Shown: positions 13,475 to 22,658 of the stretch, piece after piece | Position numbering within the stretch: position 1 is the first letter of the stretch | Layout of the letters: each line of letters begins with the position of its first letter | NCBI GenBank assembly: GCA_900095095.1 | Contig: FMBT01000380.1 | Span: 119,451 to 183,450, forward strand | Origin: Fragilariopsis cylindrus CCMP1102 | Lineage: Eukaryota > Bacillariophyta > Bacillariophyceae > Bacillariales > Bacillariaceae | Reading direction: 5' to 3' | Length of the DNA: 64,000 bases | Translations under genes and position numbers: made by a program | The notes under the pieces: generated by a model | What the model was told of the DNA's origin: nothing | The model's input: the letters and a program-made list of their open reading frames with translations, nothing else | Databases searched by the model: none

Positions 13475-13930
13475 TTTCACAATAATAATCTGTAGTGTAA
13501 TCGTAGTAGCATCACAAAATTCACTGCAACAACCCTCCGTGTAGTACAGTATCCTGTACTCTCGTCCCAACACGCAAAGCCTAATATAGCTATAACTAGC
13601 AAACAAGTTCTCGCCGTCGATCGAACAGAACAGCATTCAGCAACAACAAAAGGAAAACGATTGCGTTGCGGTGCGGTTATTGTGGGGGTGCGATTGATTC
13701 ATTTTTGAACAAAGGATTCATTCCAATAACACACTACATACAGTACTTTTCACAATAAAATATGTGTAACATCGCATCACAAAACTCACATCACACTACC
13801 CTCGTCTCCAATAGCAACCTTAGTATAACTAGCAAATAAGTTCACACACGCCGTCGAACAGAACAGAACAGCATCCAACAGCATCCAACAACAACAACAA
13901 AAAGAGAACCGTTGCGGTGCGGTTGGATGA
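13475..13930. repeat. Two diverged copies of a ~180-bp block
   Basis: Copy one is about 13475-13675 and copy two about 13745-13930. Both run in the same order: CACAATAA start, a GCATCACAAAA word, CTCGTC, a TATAACTAGCAAA word, CGCCGTCGA, GAACAGAACAGCAT, and a GTTGCGGTGCGGTT end. Small indels separate them. Confidence 0.75.
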
Positions 13931-14749
13931 AGTGCGGCAAAGGAACAGAAGCTAGCTGTAGCTTCGTTTGTTAATATCGGTCATATGAGATGAGGAGTAA
14001 AATGTTTTGGGTGGACAATGAGGTCCTTGCATTCATTAGGATCCATTCTCTATTGATCTCAGGTACGTGTTGTATTATTGGAAGTATAAGTTCGCAGTGT
14101 AGGGGAAAGTGAGTAAGACAGGAACCTTGTGATCTGATGTAATACGCATCTAGGGGGTATCACAGCTTGTTGTCTGAATGAGTGATGGGGTTGACGTGAA
14201 TTGGCATAAAGCATTAAAAGACCCTACCTCTTCATAAAGATCCAACCGACCCGGGATCATGTTACATGCACTCTAGTCGAAAAAATGGCTAAAAAGACGA
14301 ACATCAGCTTACAAACAACGATCGATACAATGATGATGCCTCAAGTACATTATCATCTTATCAATCAAAATTAAAAACTGATATAAATATTCAATATTAA
14401 AAACAATACACAACAATCAACCTTGTAGTAGGAGTAGTAGTAGTAGTAGTAACAGTACTGTAGTATTAGTATTAACAGCAAAGCTGACGGAGACGTTGTG
14501 ACGAGAGAAAACGGGGGAATTGATATAGGAAATGAACGAATCACGGAATGAATCGAATCGTATGAGATAGGGTACGAGGAAATCCAGAAGGAACAAACCA
14601 AAAAGAGAAAGGCGGATCGGACTAGAAGTCTAAAGGTAGAAGCCAGTACGTAGGGCAAAAAATCCAATGTATTTTCTTCTTTCTCTCTCTAAACTGCAAT
14701 CGAAGCGGTCAAGCATGCATGAGGAAGTATGGTACTTATTTGTTGAAGA

Positions 14750-14813
14750 CGATACGATACGATACGATACGATGCGATGCGATGCGATGCGATGCGATGC
14801 GATGCGATGCGAC
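14750..14813. repeat. Pentamer microsatellite, GATAC then GATGC
   Basis: Several GATAC units followed directly by GATGC units; one base differs between the two blocks. Because the unit is 5 bp, open frames extend through it in several phases, which explains the spurious ORFs here. Confidence 0.9.
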
Positions 14814-15170
14814 GACATACGAAATTACGGATTTAAAATTGGAAGAGGGAGGAATCGGCGAGACGAGACAATGGCATGAAACATTCAGTACAATATATTA
14901 TGATTTGTTTTTGTGGTATAGAGTACGTATGTAGGCTTTTATTGTCGTCAATATTTATTTGTTTTATATATCATATTAGGTTGTTCTTTTTTCGTTTTGT
15001 TTCAATTCGTTTTTTTTATTTATGTATTTATGTATATTACTTTCCAAATTTTCAGCCTGGTCGTCTAAAATTCTTTTTTTTTTGGTTATAGTCCTTTTCG
15101 TATTCGAATTCGTATTCTTGATCTTCTTATTTACCAATTACTTATAACTTATTACCATGAACTATTGATT

Positions 15171-17221
15171 TTAAAGTGATGCATCCCAATGAGATGGACC
15201 AGCTGCTGGGATGACACGAATAATATTAGATGCACCAGGTGTGCCAAATGGAAATCCTGCAGTAACAACTAACAAATCATTTGGATCTTCAACTAATCCT
15301 TTTCGATTCGCAATTTCACAGGCCGCACGTAACATATCACGAAAATTATCAGAATCATAATCCCCATGATCTGTTGCATATTCACTATATATACCCCAAC
15401 TTAATGATAATTGTCTTGATGTTTCTATGACAGGTGAAATAGCTAATATTGGTGCACCCGGTCGACTTTGACTTGCTTTTAATGCGGTGGAACCACCCAC
15501 TGTAAATGATACAATTGCTTTTGCATCCACAGTTCTTGCAATTTGACGAGCGGCAACAATAATAGCACTTGCAGAGGAAGAATCTAATAAATGATGTGGT
15601 TCAAAGCTTTGTAAATAACGATCATAATGTGGATCACCTTCCACACGATTAATAATACGTTGTTGCATTAGTACCGATTCTTCGGGAAAATCACCCGCAG
15701 CACTTTCTGCACTTAACATAATAGCATCAGCACCATCATAAATTGCTGTTGCGACATCAGATGCTTCTGCACGTGTTGGTGTTGGTGAATCAATCATTGA
15801 TTCTAACATTTGTGTTGCAACAACAACAGGCTTGCCTTGTTCACGACATTCATCAATGATTTGTTTTTGTAATATTGGTACATCTTCTGGTGCACATTCC
15901 ACACCTAAATCACCACGTGCAACCATAATACCATCACATAATTCAACTATACGTTCAAGTGAATCACCATCAAAGCATGATGGTTTTTCAATTTTTGCCA
16001 TCACATGTGGTCGGTGTGTGCCATGTTTGACATTGTAATCTAGAATGAGACGTGATATTTCAACTATATCTTCTGGACGTTGTACAAATGATAATGCAAT
16101 CCAATCAACACCAATCTCTAACATATATTGTAAATCAATAAGATCTTTTGGTGTTAAACAACTAATTTGTAATATAGAATCTGGTGTATTAACACCCTGT
16201 TATTTGTTATGAATATGAATGGTATATAAAATGAGGAGGAGAAGCAACAACAACAGCAACAGCAACAGCAACAGCAACAAAAAGAATGCGTTAGTCGGTG
16301 GGGATCATTTCTTTTTGAGTCCGGATTTCTAGATTTCGGATTACTAGGTTTCAATATTCGATTCATTCAGGATTTCGATTTGATTCGATTTGATTCGATT
16401 CGATTCATTCATCCATTCGATTTACGTTGTTGTTATGTACATACCTTTTTATCTTTAATTTTACCAGGAACTTCTACAGTACAATCTAAATATCCTGGTC
16501 CTTTTGCTGTAACACGTACTTTAACTTTACCATCATCAATAAGTAATGCATGACCAATTTCGGAGGCTTCAATAATTTCAGGATGTGGTAACATCACTCG
16601 TTGTGCATTACCAAGTGTTGGATCTAAATCAAATCGTATCACATGACCAACGGGTAAATGTTCACCCTCGGGATTAGCAAATTGTCCCACACGTAATTTT
16701 GGTCCCTGCAAGTCACCTAATATAGCAATGGGATGATCATGTTTTTGTTCCACAGCTCGAATAATATCTAATAATTCTTTTTTTTGTGGATGTTCACCAT
16801 GACTAAAATTTAAACGAAAGACATCAGCACCCGCTAAAAATAATTTTTCAATCATTTCAAATGACGAGGATGCTGGACCTAATGTGGCTAATTGTTTGGT
16901 CTTTTTTCTCCATCGTTGTGAGAATTTTTCCGAATGATTTTCAAAGGAATGTCCCTGGACGAATCCAACAGGTGGCGGAACTGGTACTGTTGCTGCAATA
17001 CCATTAGCAGCAGCAGCAGCTGCCTTCATTTGTGCATCATATGCAGCCATACCATTATATAAGGACGTATCCGTCTTCTTCAAAGTATTAGGAGGACTAC
17101 TACTACCACCGGTAGTACGTGTGGTAGCAAATGCATTTGAGGTTGTAAAGGCAAAAACGCTTGTTGTTGCTACCGTCGATGACACAATAGCAAGGGCGAG
17201 AGCAGTAGCAGAGATCTTCAT
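15171..17221 (-). CDS. Pyruvate kinase, probably plastid-targeted, two exons, 600 aa
   Basis: Exon 1 is 17221-16445 and exon 2 is 16196-15171, joined in phase 0 over a 248-bp GT-AG intron. Converts phosphoenolpyruvate and ADP to pyruvate and ATP. Family signatures: KTKQLATLGPASSSF and VFRLNFSHGEH (about residues 107-148), LQGPKLRVGQ, then in exon 2 VMAKIEKPS with the catalytic Lys, IMVARGDLGVE, and VVATQMLESMIDSPTPTRAE. The N-terminus is a signal peptide followed by SVFAFTTSNAF, which matches the ASAFAP-type junction with Phe at +1, and then a Ser/Thr-rich transit-like stretch. This indicates import into the complex plastid. The C-terminal domain is complete. Which pyruvate kinase isoform this is cannot be told from sequence alone. 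Confidence 0.95.
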
Positions 17222-18850
17222 GATGGTTTGTCGGTGAGATGGGAGTATGTATGCGTAGATGATAATAATTTTATTTTATTACTGTATATTGATTGATTGA
17301 TTGATTCTTGTCGAAAAGGAATTTCGTGGTGGTGGCATATCTTTTGTTTTAGACCGTGTCGTCACCACTATCGCTTGGTGGGAGCTGTCGTTGATGTGTG
17401 TCGTTGATGTGTGCTAGTAAGATTTTTTTGTGATTTGTCCGAAGGAGTACGTTTGCTTTTTGCAAATCCATCATTGACGTCGCTTGATGTGTTTTAAAAA
17501 ATCAATAGGGGTATGACGTCATTGAAGATCCAAGCAAAGAAGCGCACAAAATCTTCGCGCCAAGAATGCATAAAATGCAATGATAAGAATTTTGGTCCGT
17601 CCTCCAACTTACACCATACAGTACTAGTCGCTTTGCTTACAGTAAGCACCATTGTTGTCCCATATGACATATGATTCACTCCTTTTGAAGACATATACAG
17701 TAGATATACAACATATTGATGTACCCATACCATATGGTATCAGTCATGAATAAATCTTATTGTCACAACAGGTATGCATGGATCCATGATCAAATCTTTG
17801 TAGTTCGTGCAGCAAGTACATTACAGTTGCACAAGGTTAAGAATAACCTAGTATGATTGATTAGATAGATGTATCACATCCAGTGTAGGTAAGATTGGAC
17901 CGGAAAATGGAGATATGTTAAAACTTTGTACACAAAGGAATTTGCATAGTGGCTTGCTTGAGTTGTAAAAAGAGTTTTTGTGGTGGGTTACTAAACTATG
18001 CGATAAAATTTGGCAGGATGTGTACAGAGGTCTCGAATCATTGATACTTAGGGGTATAGGAAGTCATGTGCCGCATTGAAAATAATAAAAATCTTTGCAG
18101 CAATTTTCAAATCCTCAACAAAGAAGTTACTATGTGGAAGTAACAGGTTCTCTCTTCTTATACATAAAAGCTCAAGCTGGCAGGGTCCATAGCATCATGA
18201 TATTCAGCAGGTCACAGTAGAGGCAAGTGCTATATGTAGGAAGAGTACAACATCATAGCCTACTGCTTGACATAGTCCACCAGACTGATTCTTTATTTGT
18301 TGTTCTCACTCAGTATCCCAGTTGCGGAGAATACAGTAATCACATATCAGAAAACATTGTTATGTGATGTGATAAAGGAATGTAGTATATACAATATTAA
18401 TAAAGATCATCTAAAGGTCAGAAAGAAATATAAGGCTGCTGCTTTAATGGTTCAATTGCCAGTGATTAAAGTGACTTGAGCTTTGCATGTAATCCTCTTT
18501 GACTTGAACCGCTGTGCTGTGGATTTCCCACAGAACCAAGCAAACAGCACTATATAGATAGATGATGTGAAAGTTGGTGGTCATCCAAGGTGGATTATCC
18601 AGAATCATTTAAAATTCCTCAATCTTTGTCTTTAATCATCTTGAAGGCCTGCAAAGATCCCGACAAATTTAGCACCAATGCACATATTATACACTTGCAC
18701 AAAATTTTGCTGTGCCAAGTAGTGATACTCTAAGGCAGTTGTTGTTAAGGGTAGGAGAAAAATGCCTGATGGGAAGGAGCTCATTGACACTCTTTTGCAG
18801 CAGGGTGCACTGTGGGCCAATGCGGGTGCTAATTAATGATGACAACAAAG
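17222..18850. other. Spacer, no gene seen
   Basis: Includes the 5' flank of the pyruvate kinase gene (TGATTGATTGATTGATT near 17290). The short open frames (17494-17733 minus, 18297-18479 plus, 18632-18820 minus) show no motif and poor composition. Confidence 0.45.
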
Positions 18851-18868
18851 GAGACAATTATACCTTCT

Positions 18869-18940
18869 CCTGTCGTAGTTTAGATGGTTAATGGCCTATC
18901 CCGCAGAATGGAGGCCGTGGGTTCGATTCCCACCTACGTG
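18869..18940 (+). ncRNA. tRNA-like element with intact Pol III A and B boxes
   Basis: 18876-18887 reads TAGTTTAGATGG, a full match to the A-box pattern, and 18920-18930 reads GGTTCGATTCC, a perfect B box, 32 bp apart as in tRNA genes. The T arm is perfect (GTGGG, 7-nt loop, CCCAC). The acceptor arms CCTGTCG and CTACGTG pair at only 5 of 7 positions, the D stem is weak and the anticodon stem does not fold well. This is more likely a tRNA pseudogene or the head of a tRNA-derived SINE than a working tRNA. An A-rich stretch at about 19475-19492 could be the tail of such an element. Confidence 0.5.
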
Positions 18941-19617
18941 CGCCCATGATCATTTTATCTGATTTAGATCTAATGTAAATTAAATCTAATTCAGTCCATG
19001 ATTCTGGTTTATTACTTGAAAGCTCTTCTTCGGGCCCTGTAAAAGGGGTGGCTTACGACATCAAGGAAACATCAGGCGCTTAGGGTCCTTGGAGAGGTTC
19101 CCCTAACACCAAAATAATATTCTACCCCGTACCCTCTGTTGGCAAAGGAGGCCTGCGTCATATCAGCCGATGGGGTGAAGACGGTCATGCTGTGTGGTCT
19201 GGGTTCATAGCCCGGTCCGTGCAGCATGGTCGAGTCATACCCAGGCGTCTAGCACCATAGCCTGGCTCTACCTCAGATGCAGACATGTCTCATCGTGAGT
19301 TAGGTAACCAGGAGTGGTGCGGAGACCGACACATAACATATACCTTCTCCTATGGAGACAACAGCAACAGGGATATCTCTTATGAAGATATGGATGCATT
19401 TAGGAAGGGAATAATTGTTGATGCACCACCACTAGAAGCTCAATCTGGAATTAGGGAAGGTTGTTATGAATGCTAAAAAAACAAAAAAAAACTCAATGAT
19501 ACATTGTCCACGAGCAAGCCGCAAGGCTACTTTCGCCAGACCTGTGACACTCATTTTAAAGCTAAAATTATCGCAGAAAAAAATCACAAAAAAAGGAGAA
19601 ATAAGAAGATAGGAGCC

Positions 19618-20259
19618 ATGGACGACGACAATATTGATACTGAAGATGTACAGCAAGCTCAAGCTCAAGCGGCGCAAGATGAGCTACTACAACAACAACA
19701 ACAACAACAACAGTAGCAAGCTGTCGTTGAAACTTTTCCTTTACAAACAAGAAATAAAACTGATGAATTAGTTGAAAAGTTCCTTGTAGAACTTGGAAAT
19801 GATACCCATACTATGCTTTGTTACAATTACATTGAAGCTGAAAACTACAGTGGATTAAATAGTGACCGGGATACAGAAGCAGAAGTTGAAGCTATTGTAC
19901 GGTTTTTCCCTGAAGTTTTGACTAGAAGAAAATATGATGACGAGAATTTTCAGTATCCAATTCAACTACTCGCATTTGCACACAAAGAAGAATGGGATCC
20001 AAATGCATTAACACAAACTGATATAGATGGACTACCACTCTATGACGTAGAAGTAGTGGTAGGCTGCTTCTGCTTGTATTATCATTCGTATTATTATTTG
20101 AATTGGTATAGTTCGAATTCGAAGTGGATGACTCTATGCGCTCGGTCGGTAATAGAGCCATATCCTCATCCTCATCCTCATCCTCGTCATGATGAGAAGC
20201 ATCGGATTGCTGTTGTTCCCTTAATGTTCCTGTTACTTCTGCTTCTGCGCTTGCACTAA
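19618..20259 (+). pseudogene. Shortened, interrupted relative of the ankyrin-like gene at 8.0-9.3 kb
   Basis: ATG at 19618 opens an acidic, Gln-rich N-terminus that is cut by TAG at 19714-19716, one codon after a CAA/CAG run; a single C-to-T change of CAG would explain it. The frame then stays open and matches the 8.0-9.3 kb protein: LVEKFLVELGND, then LNSDRDTEAEVEAIVRFFPE (paralogue: LDSDRDTEEEVETALRFFPE), then YPIQLLAFAHK. It jumps straight to EWDPNALTQTD, a motif that lies over 100 residues further on in the intact protein, so the middle has been deleted. After about 20060 the similarity ends. Confidence 0.8.
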
Positions 20260-20593
20260 TTGATCCTCGTTGGCAGCATATTGGATCTCTCAGAGTCCTC
20301 ACGTTTCATAGAAGAAGCAGAAGATGTTGCAATGTTTGATGGTAGCTCTGTACTAGACTCGTCACTTGTTTGAACAGATCTAAGATCTGAGTCCGATCCA
20401 GCGTTCTTCCGCTCGGTATCGTATTCAAGCCCAAAACATCGGCAGTAAGGAAGGTAGGATCAAACGAATCGTCCATCGTTGTTGTTGATTTCTTCTTCTT
20501 CTTCTTTGATGTGACGACAGAGTTGTTGCTTTGTCTTTTTGCTGCTGCTGCTACGGCCACCGCCGCCGATGATGATGGAAATAAATAAAACAA
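20060..20593 (-). pseudogene. Coding-like minus-strand fragments in shifting frames
   Basis: From ATG at 20593 one frame gives 95 residues with a basic Lys run and MDDSFDPTFLTADVLGL. Further along, protein-like stretches occur in other frames: TERKNAGSDSDLRSVQTSDE with a following SSMKREDSERSN, then SASAEAEVTGTLREQQQSDA with an Asp/Glu run. The frame changes have no obvious GT-AG intron between them, so this may be a decayed gene lying against the ankyrin-like relic. No family recognised. Confidence 0.3.
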
Positions 20594-21236
20594 TAAATGT
20601 ACAGATTTCGTCTTATCTTTTATTACTGTTTGTATATTATATTATAGTTTATTTTATTTATTAGTAGTAGCATCGTATTTTGTTTTTTTTAATAGTAGAT
20701 GTCATTATCGTCATTATCGTCATTATCGTCGTTGTCTACTACTACTACTACTACTACTACTACTCGTATCGCTGTCGTTATCGTATTCATGTCAGTATTC
20801 ATGTATTTGATATATATATGTACGCTACCATCAATCTCCATGATCACACTCTTTGATCGATTAGTCCAAACGTGTAATCGAATGTCAGTATTCATGTATT
20901 TGATATATATATGTACGCTTTTTTTTTTAGTAGTCGGTTTCCCTTCGACAACAAAGCAAACGTCAACATGTTTAGAATCACCATCCAGAATCCCAACGTA
21001 CTTTCCATTGGGATCTATTTCTTATCTGAAGAGTTACTTATTGTTGATAATACTCGTATGTATAATCTTGGGTATAATAACTAAACACGTTCTACTGCAT
21101 TTTTTCTTATATATATTTCAGGCGTACATTTTTCCAGGTATTACACTATATATATTTTCCCTTCAACTCTACATCACGTGACTCCTCAAAGGCCAGGTAA
21201 AAGTCTTCTTTAGTTCAATTTGTGACATTCTTTTTT
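20594..21236. other. Spacer with a CTA microsatellite and a duplicated 38-mer
   Basis: 20733-20764 is a CTA repeat. The 38-bp string at 20789-20826 recurs exactly at 20882-20919. A plus-strand ATG frame at 20699-21181 (160 codons, hydrophobic) is probably a composition artefact. On the minus strand about 20945-21020 reads DPNGKYVGILDGDSKHVDV, a possible gene remnant. Confidence 0.4.
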
Positions 21237-22658
21237 CTATTTACGGGATCTTTTGGCTTGTTTCTTGTTAGTATGTTTTCCGAAACCGTAGCTTTGGAGG
21301 GTTTGTAAGTCGGTTCGATTGTACGTCGCAAAAGGCTCTTGTTGAAGGACGTCAAAGAGATTCTGCAGAAAATCGGAAGGATCTTGAACAAATTTACCAA
21401 GTTGTAGTTTCCGAATACATGCCGGGCACATAATTATATGACTCGACATTTCCATCTCGTCCATAGAGTCACTATTATTCATTACACAATGTTTATTCTC
21501 ACAAAGCGTTACACAATGTTTATTCTCACAAAGCGATCCTAATGTAGATAGTTGGAGCAAGGTAGAATAAAGAACCAAACGAGCAAATCGTACTTGTAAT
21601 TTATTCAAACTTTGCTTGTACCACTGATAGAATTGGAATGTTGAACACACCCACGGAGATGTAAAACACCTTCCAAAGTAGGTCGAATAAAACCAAGCTA
21701 GATCGGGTGAGCTACGACTAAACATGTGTGGGGCAATCAAAAGAATCACAGCTGTATTATTATCCGCCAAAGTGCACGATAAGGACGAAAGTACATCTGA
21801 ATCGACTTGAAGAACTGCATTATTTTCTTCGTCGACTAACTCTTGGAGATCTTCCCGACAATGATAATTCAAATTCACCACTCTGTGCTCTATGAGAGGA
21901 TTCACGACAACATTAGTTGCTCCAAAGTAGCAATCCAAAGTTTTCTTGCATATTCCGGTCTGTATAGATAGATGTTCGTCATCATGGTCGGGTAGTCGGA
22001 TGTTACGGCTTCCATCAGCGTATCGAATGTTCACTGGTTGGATCACCATTCGCCGTGTTGTTTCATTTTCGTAGTGTTTAGGACAAATCGGTTCTGTCTC
22101 GAAATCACGGAATTGATCCTGCGATAATCGCTTCCTTTGTTGAAAGAATAGACTTTTCTCACGGCGACGACTCCGTGTATATTTATTAGCAGCACGATAA
22201 AAGTATGTTCTAGATTCCGGTTTCTTTCTTCGAGAATCTTTTGAAGTAAGCGTTGTTGGACATGGCTTTCCGTAGACCATTCGATGAAGCCAAGGTGTGG
22301 GGTACTCTGAATCTCCTTGAACCCTTTTCCATGGAGCAAGGGAGAAAAACCCGTCTAGTGGAGATTGTCTATCGTCATCGGTGTCGTCGCCTCCGTCCTC
22401 AAAATTCTCGTACCAGTTCAAATAGCGAGTATAATGTAGCCTCAACTCCTTTCCGTGCGTACGGATATCCAATACCTCATCGGCAAGCACTGGTGGTGCA
22501 ATAGTTGGAAGCCATCGTGGATTTACGTCGCATACGTTTCGAACTAAATGAGAAACAGCCACAACATCGTCAAGCAAATGCTCGTCAGGAAGAAACGAAA
22601 AAATATGATGTAAGACTTCCGCTGGTAGGTCTGTCAATATTTCGGTAGTGGTAACCAT
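21237..22658 (-). CDS. F-box protein with an archaemetzincin-like C-terminal domain lacking HExxH, 473 aa
   Basis: Single exon, ATG at 22658. Residues about 5-50 are an F-box (ILTDLPAEVLHHIFSFLPDE), the part that binds Skp1 in SCF ubiquitin ligases. The C-terminal half matches the peptidase M54 (archaemetzincin) layout: ALQ/LSSLS-type and LIAPHMF strands, then cysteines CENKHCVM, 17 residues, CPAC. This equals the family pattern C-x4-C-x-M-x17-C-x2-C exactly. The catalytic HExxH just upstream is missing; the aligned residues read TLLQL. A 9-residue tandem duplication (LCENKHCVT then LCENKHCVM) falls inside the cysteine block. Inference: a non-peptidase fold used as a substrate-recognition domain of an SCF complex. 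The C-terminus is basic (KKQAKRSRK). Confidence 0.7.
   Translation of the reverse strand: MVTTTEILTDLPAEVLHHIFSFLPDEHLLDDVVAVSHLVRNVCDVNPRWLPTIAPPVLADEVLDIRTHGKELRLHYTRYLNWYENFEDGGDDTDDDRQSPLDGFFSLAPWKRVQGDSEYPTPWLHRMVYGKPCPTTLTSKDSRRKKPESRTYFYRAANKYTRSRRREKSLFFQQRKRLSQDQFRDFETEPICPKHYENETTRRMVIQPVNIRYADGSRNIRLPDHDDEHLSIQTGICKKTLDCYFGATNVVVNPLIEHRVVNLNYHCREDLQELVDEENNAVLQVDSDVLSSLSCTLADNNTAVILLIAPHMFSRSSPDLAWFYSTYFGRCFTSPWVCSTFQFYQWYKQSLNKLQVRFARLVLYSTLLQLSTLGSLCENKHCVTLCENKHCVMNNSDSMDEMEMSSHIIMCPACIRKLQLGKFVQDPSDFLQNLFDVLQQEPFATYNRTDLQTLQSYGFGKHTNKKQAKRSRK

Larger units (their letters stand above)
12876..15170. other. Spacer with a diverged tandem duplication and pentamer array
   Basis: No convincing gene. 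Contains two related blocks at about 13475-13675 and 13745-13930 (shared words include GAACAGAACAGCAT and GTTGCGGTGCGGTT) and a GATAC/GATGC pentamer array at 14750-14813. The overlapping open frames near 13032-13636 and 14371-15091 look like composition artefacts. Confidence 0.5.

Noticed and set aside
18632-18820. 62-codon minus-strand frame
   Set aside because: No motif, no neighbour support; likely chance.
20699-21181. 160-codon plus-strand ATG frame with hydrophobic segments
   Set aside because: Starts in a TCATTATCG repeat, includes a poly-Thr microsatellite and an exact 38-bp duplication, and has no family motif; more likely chance.
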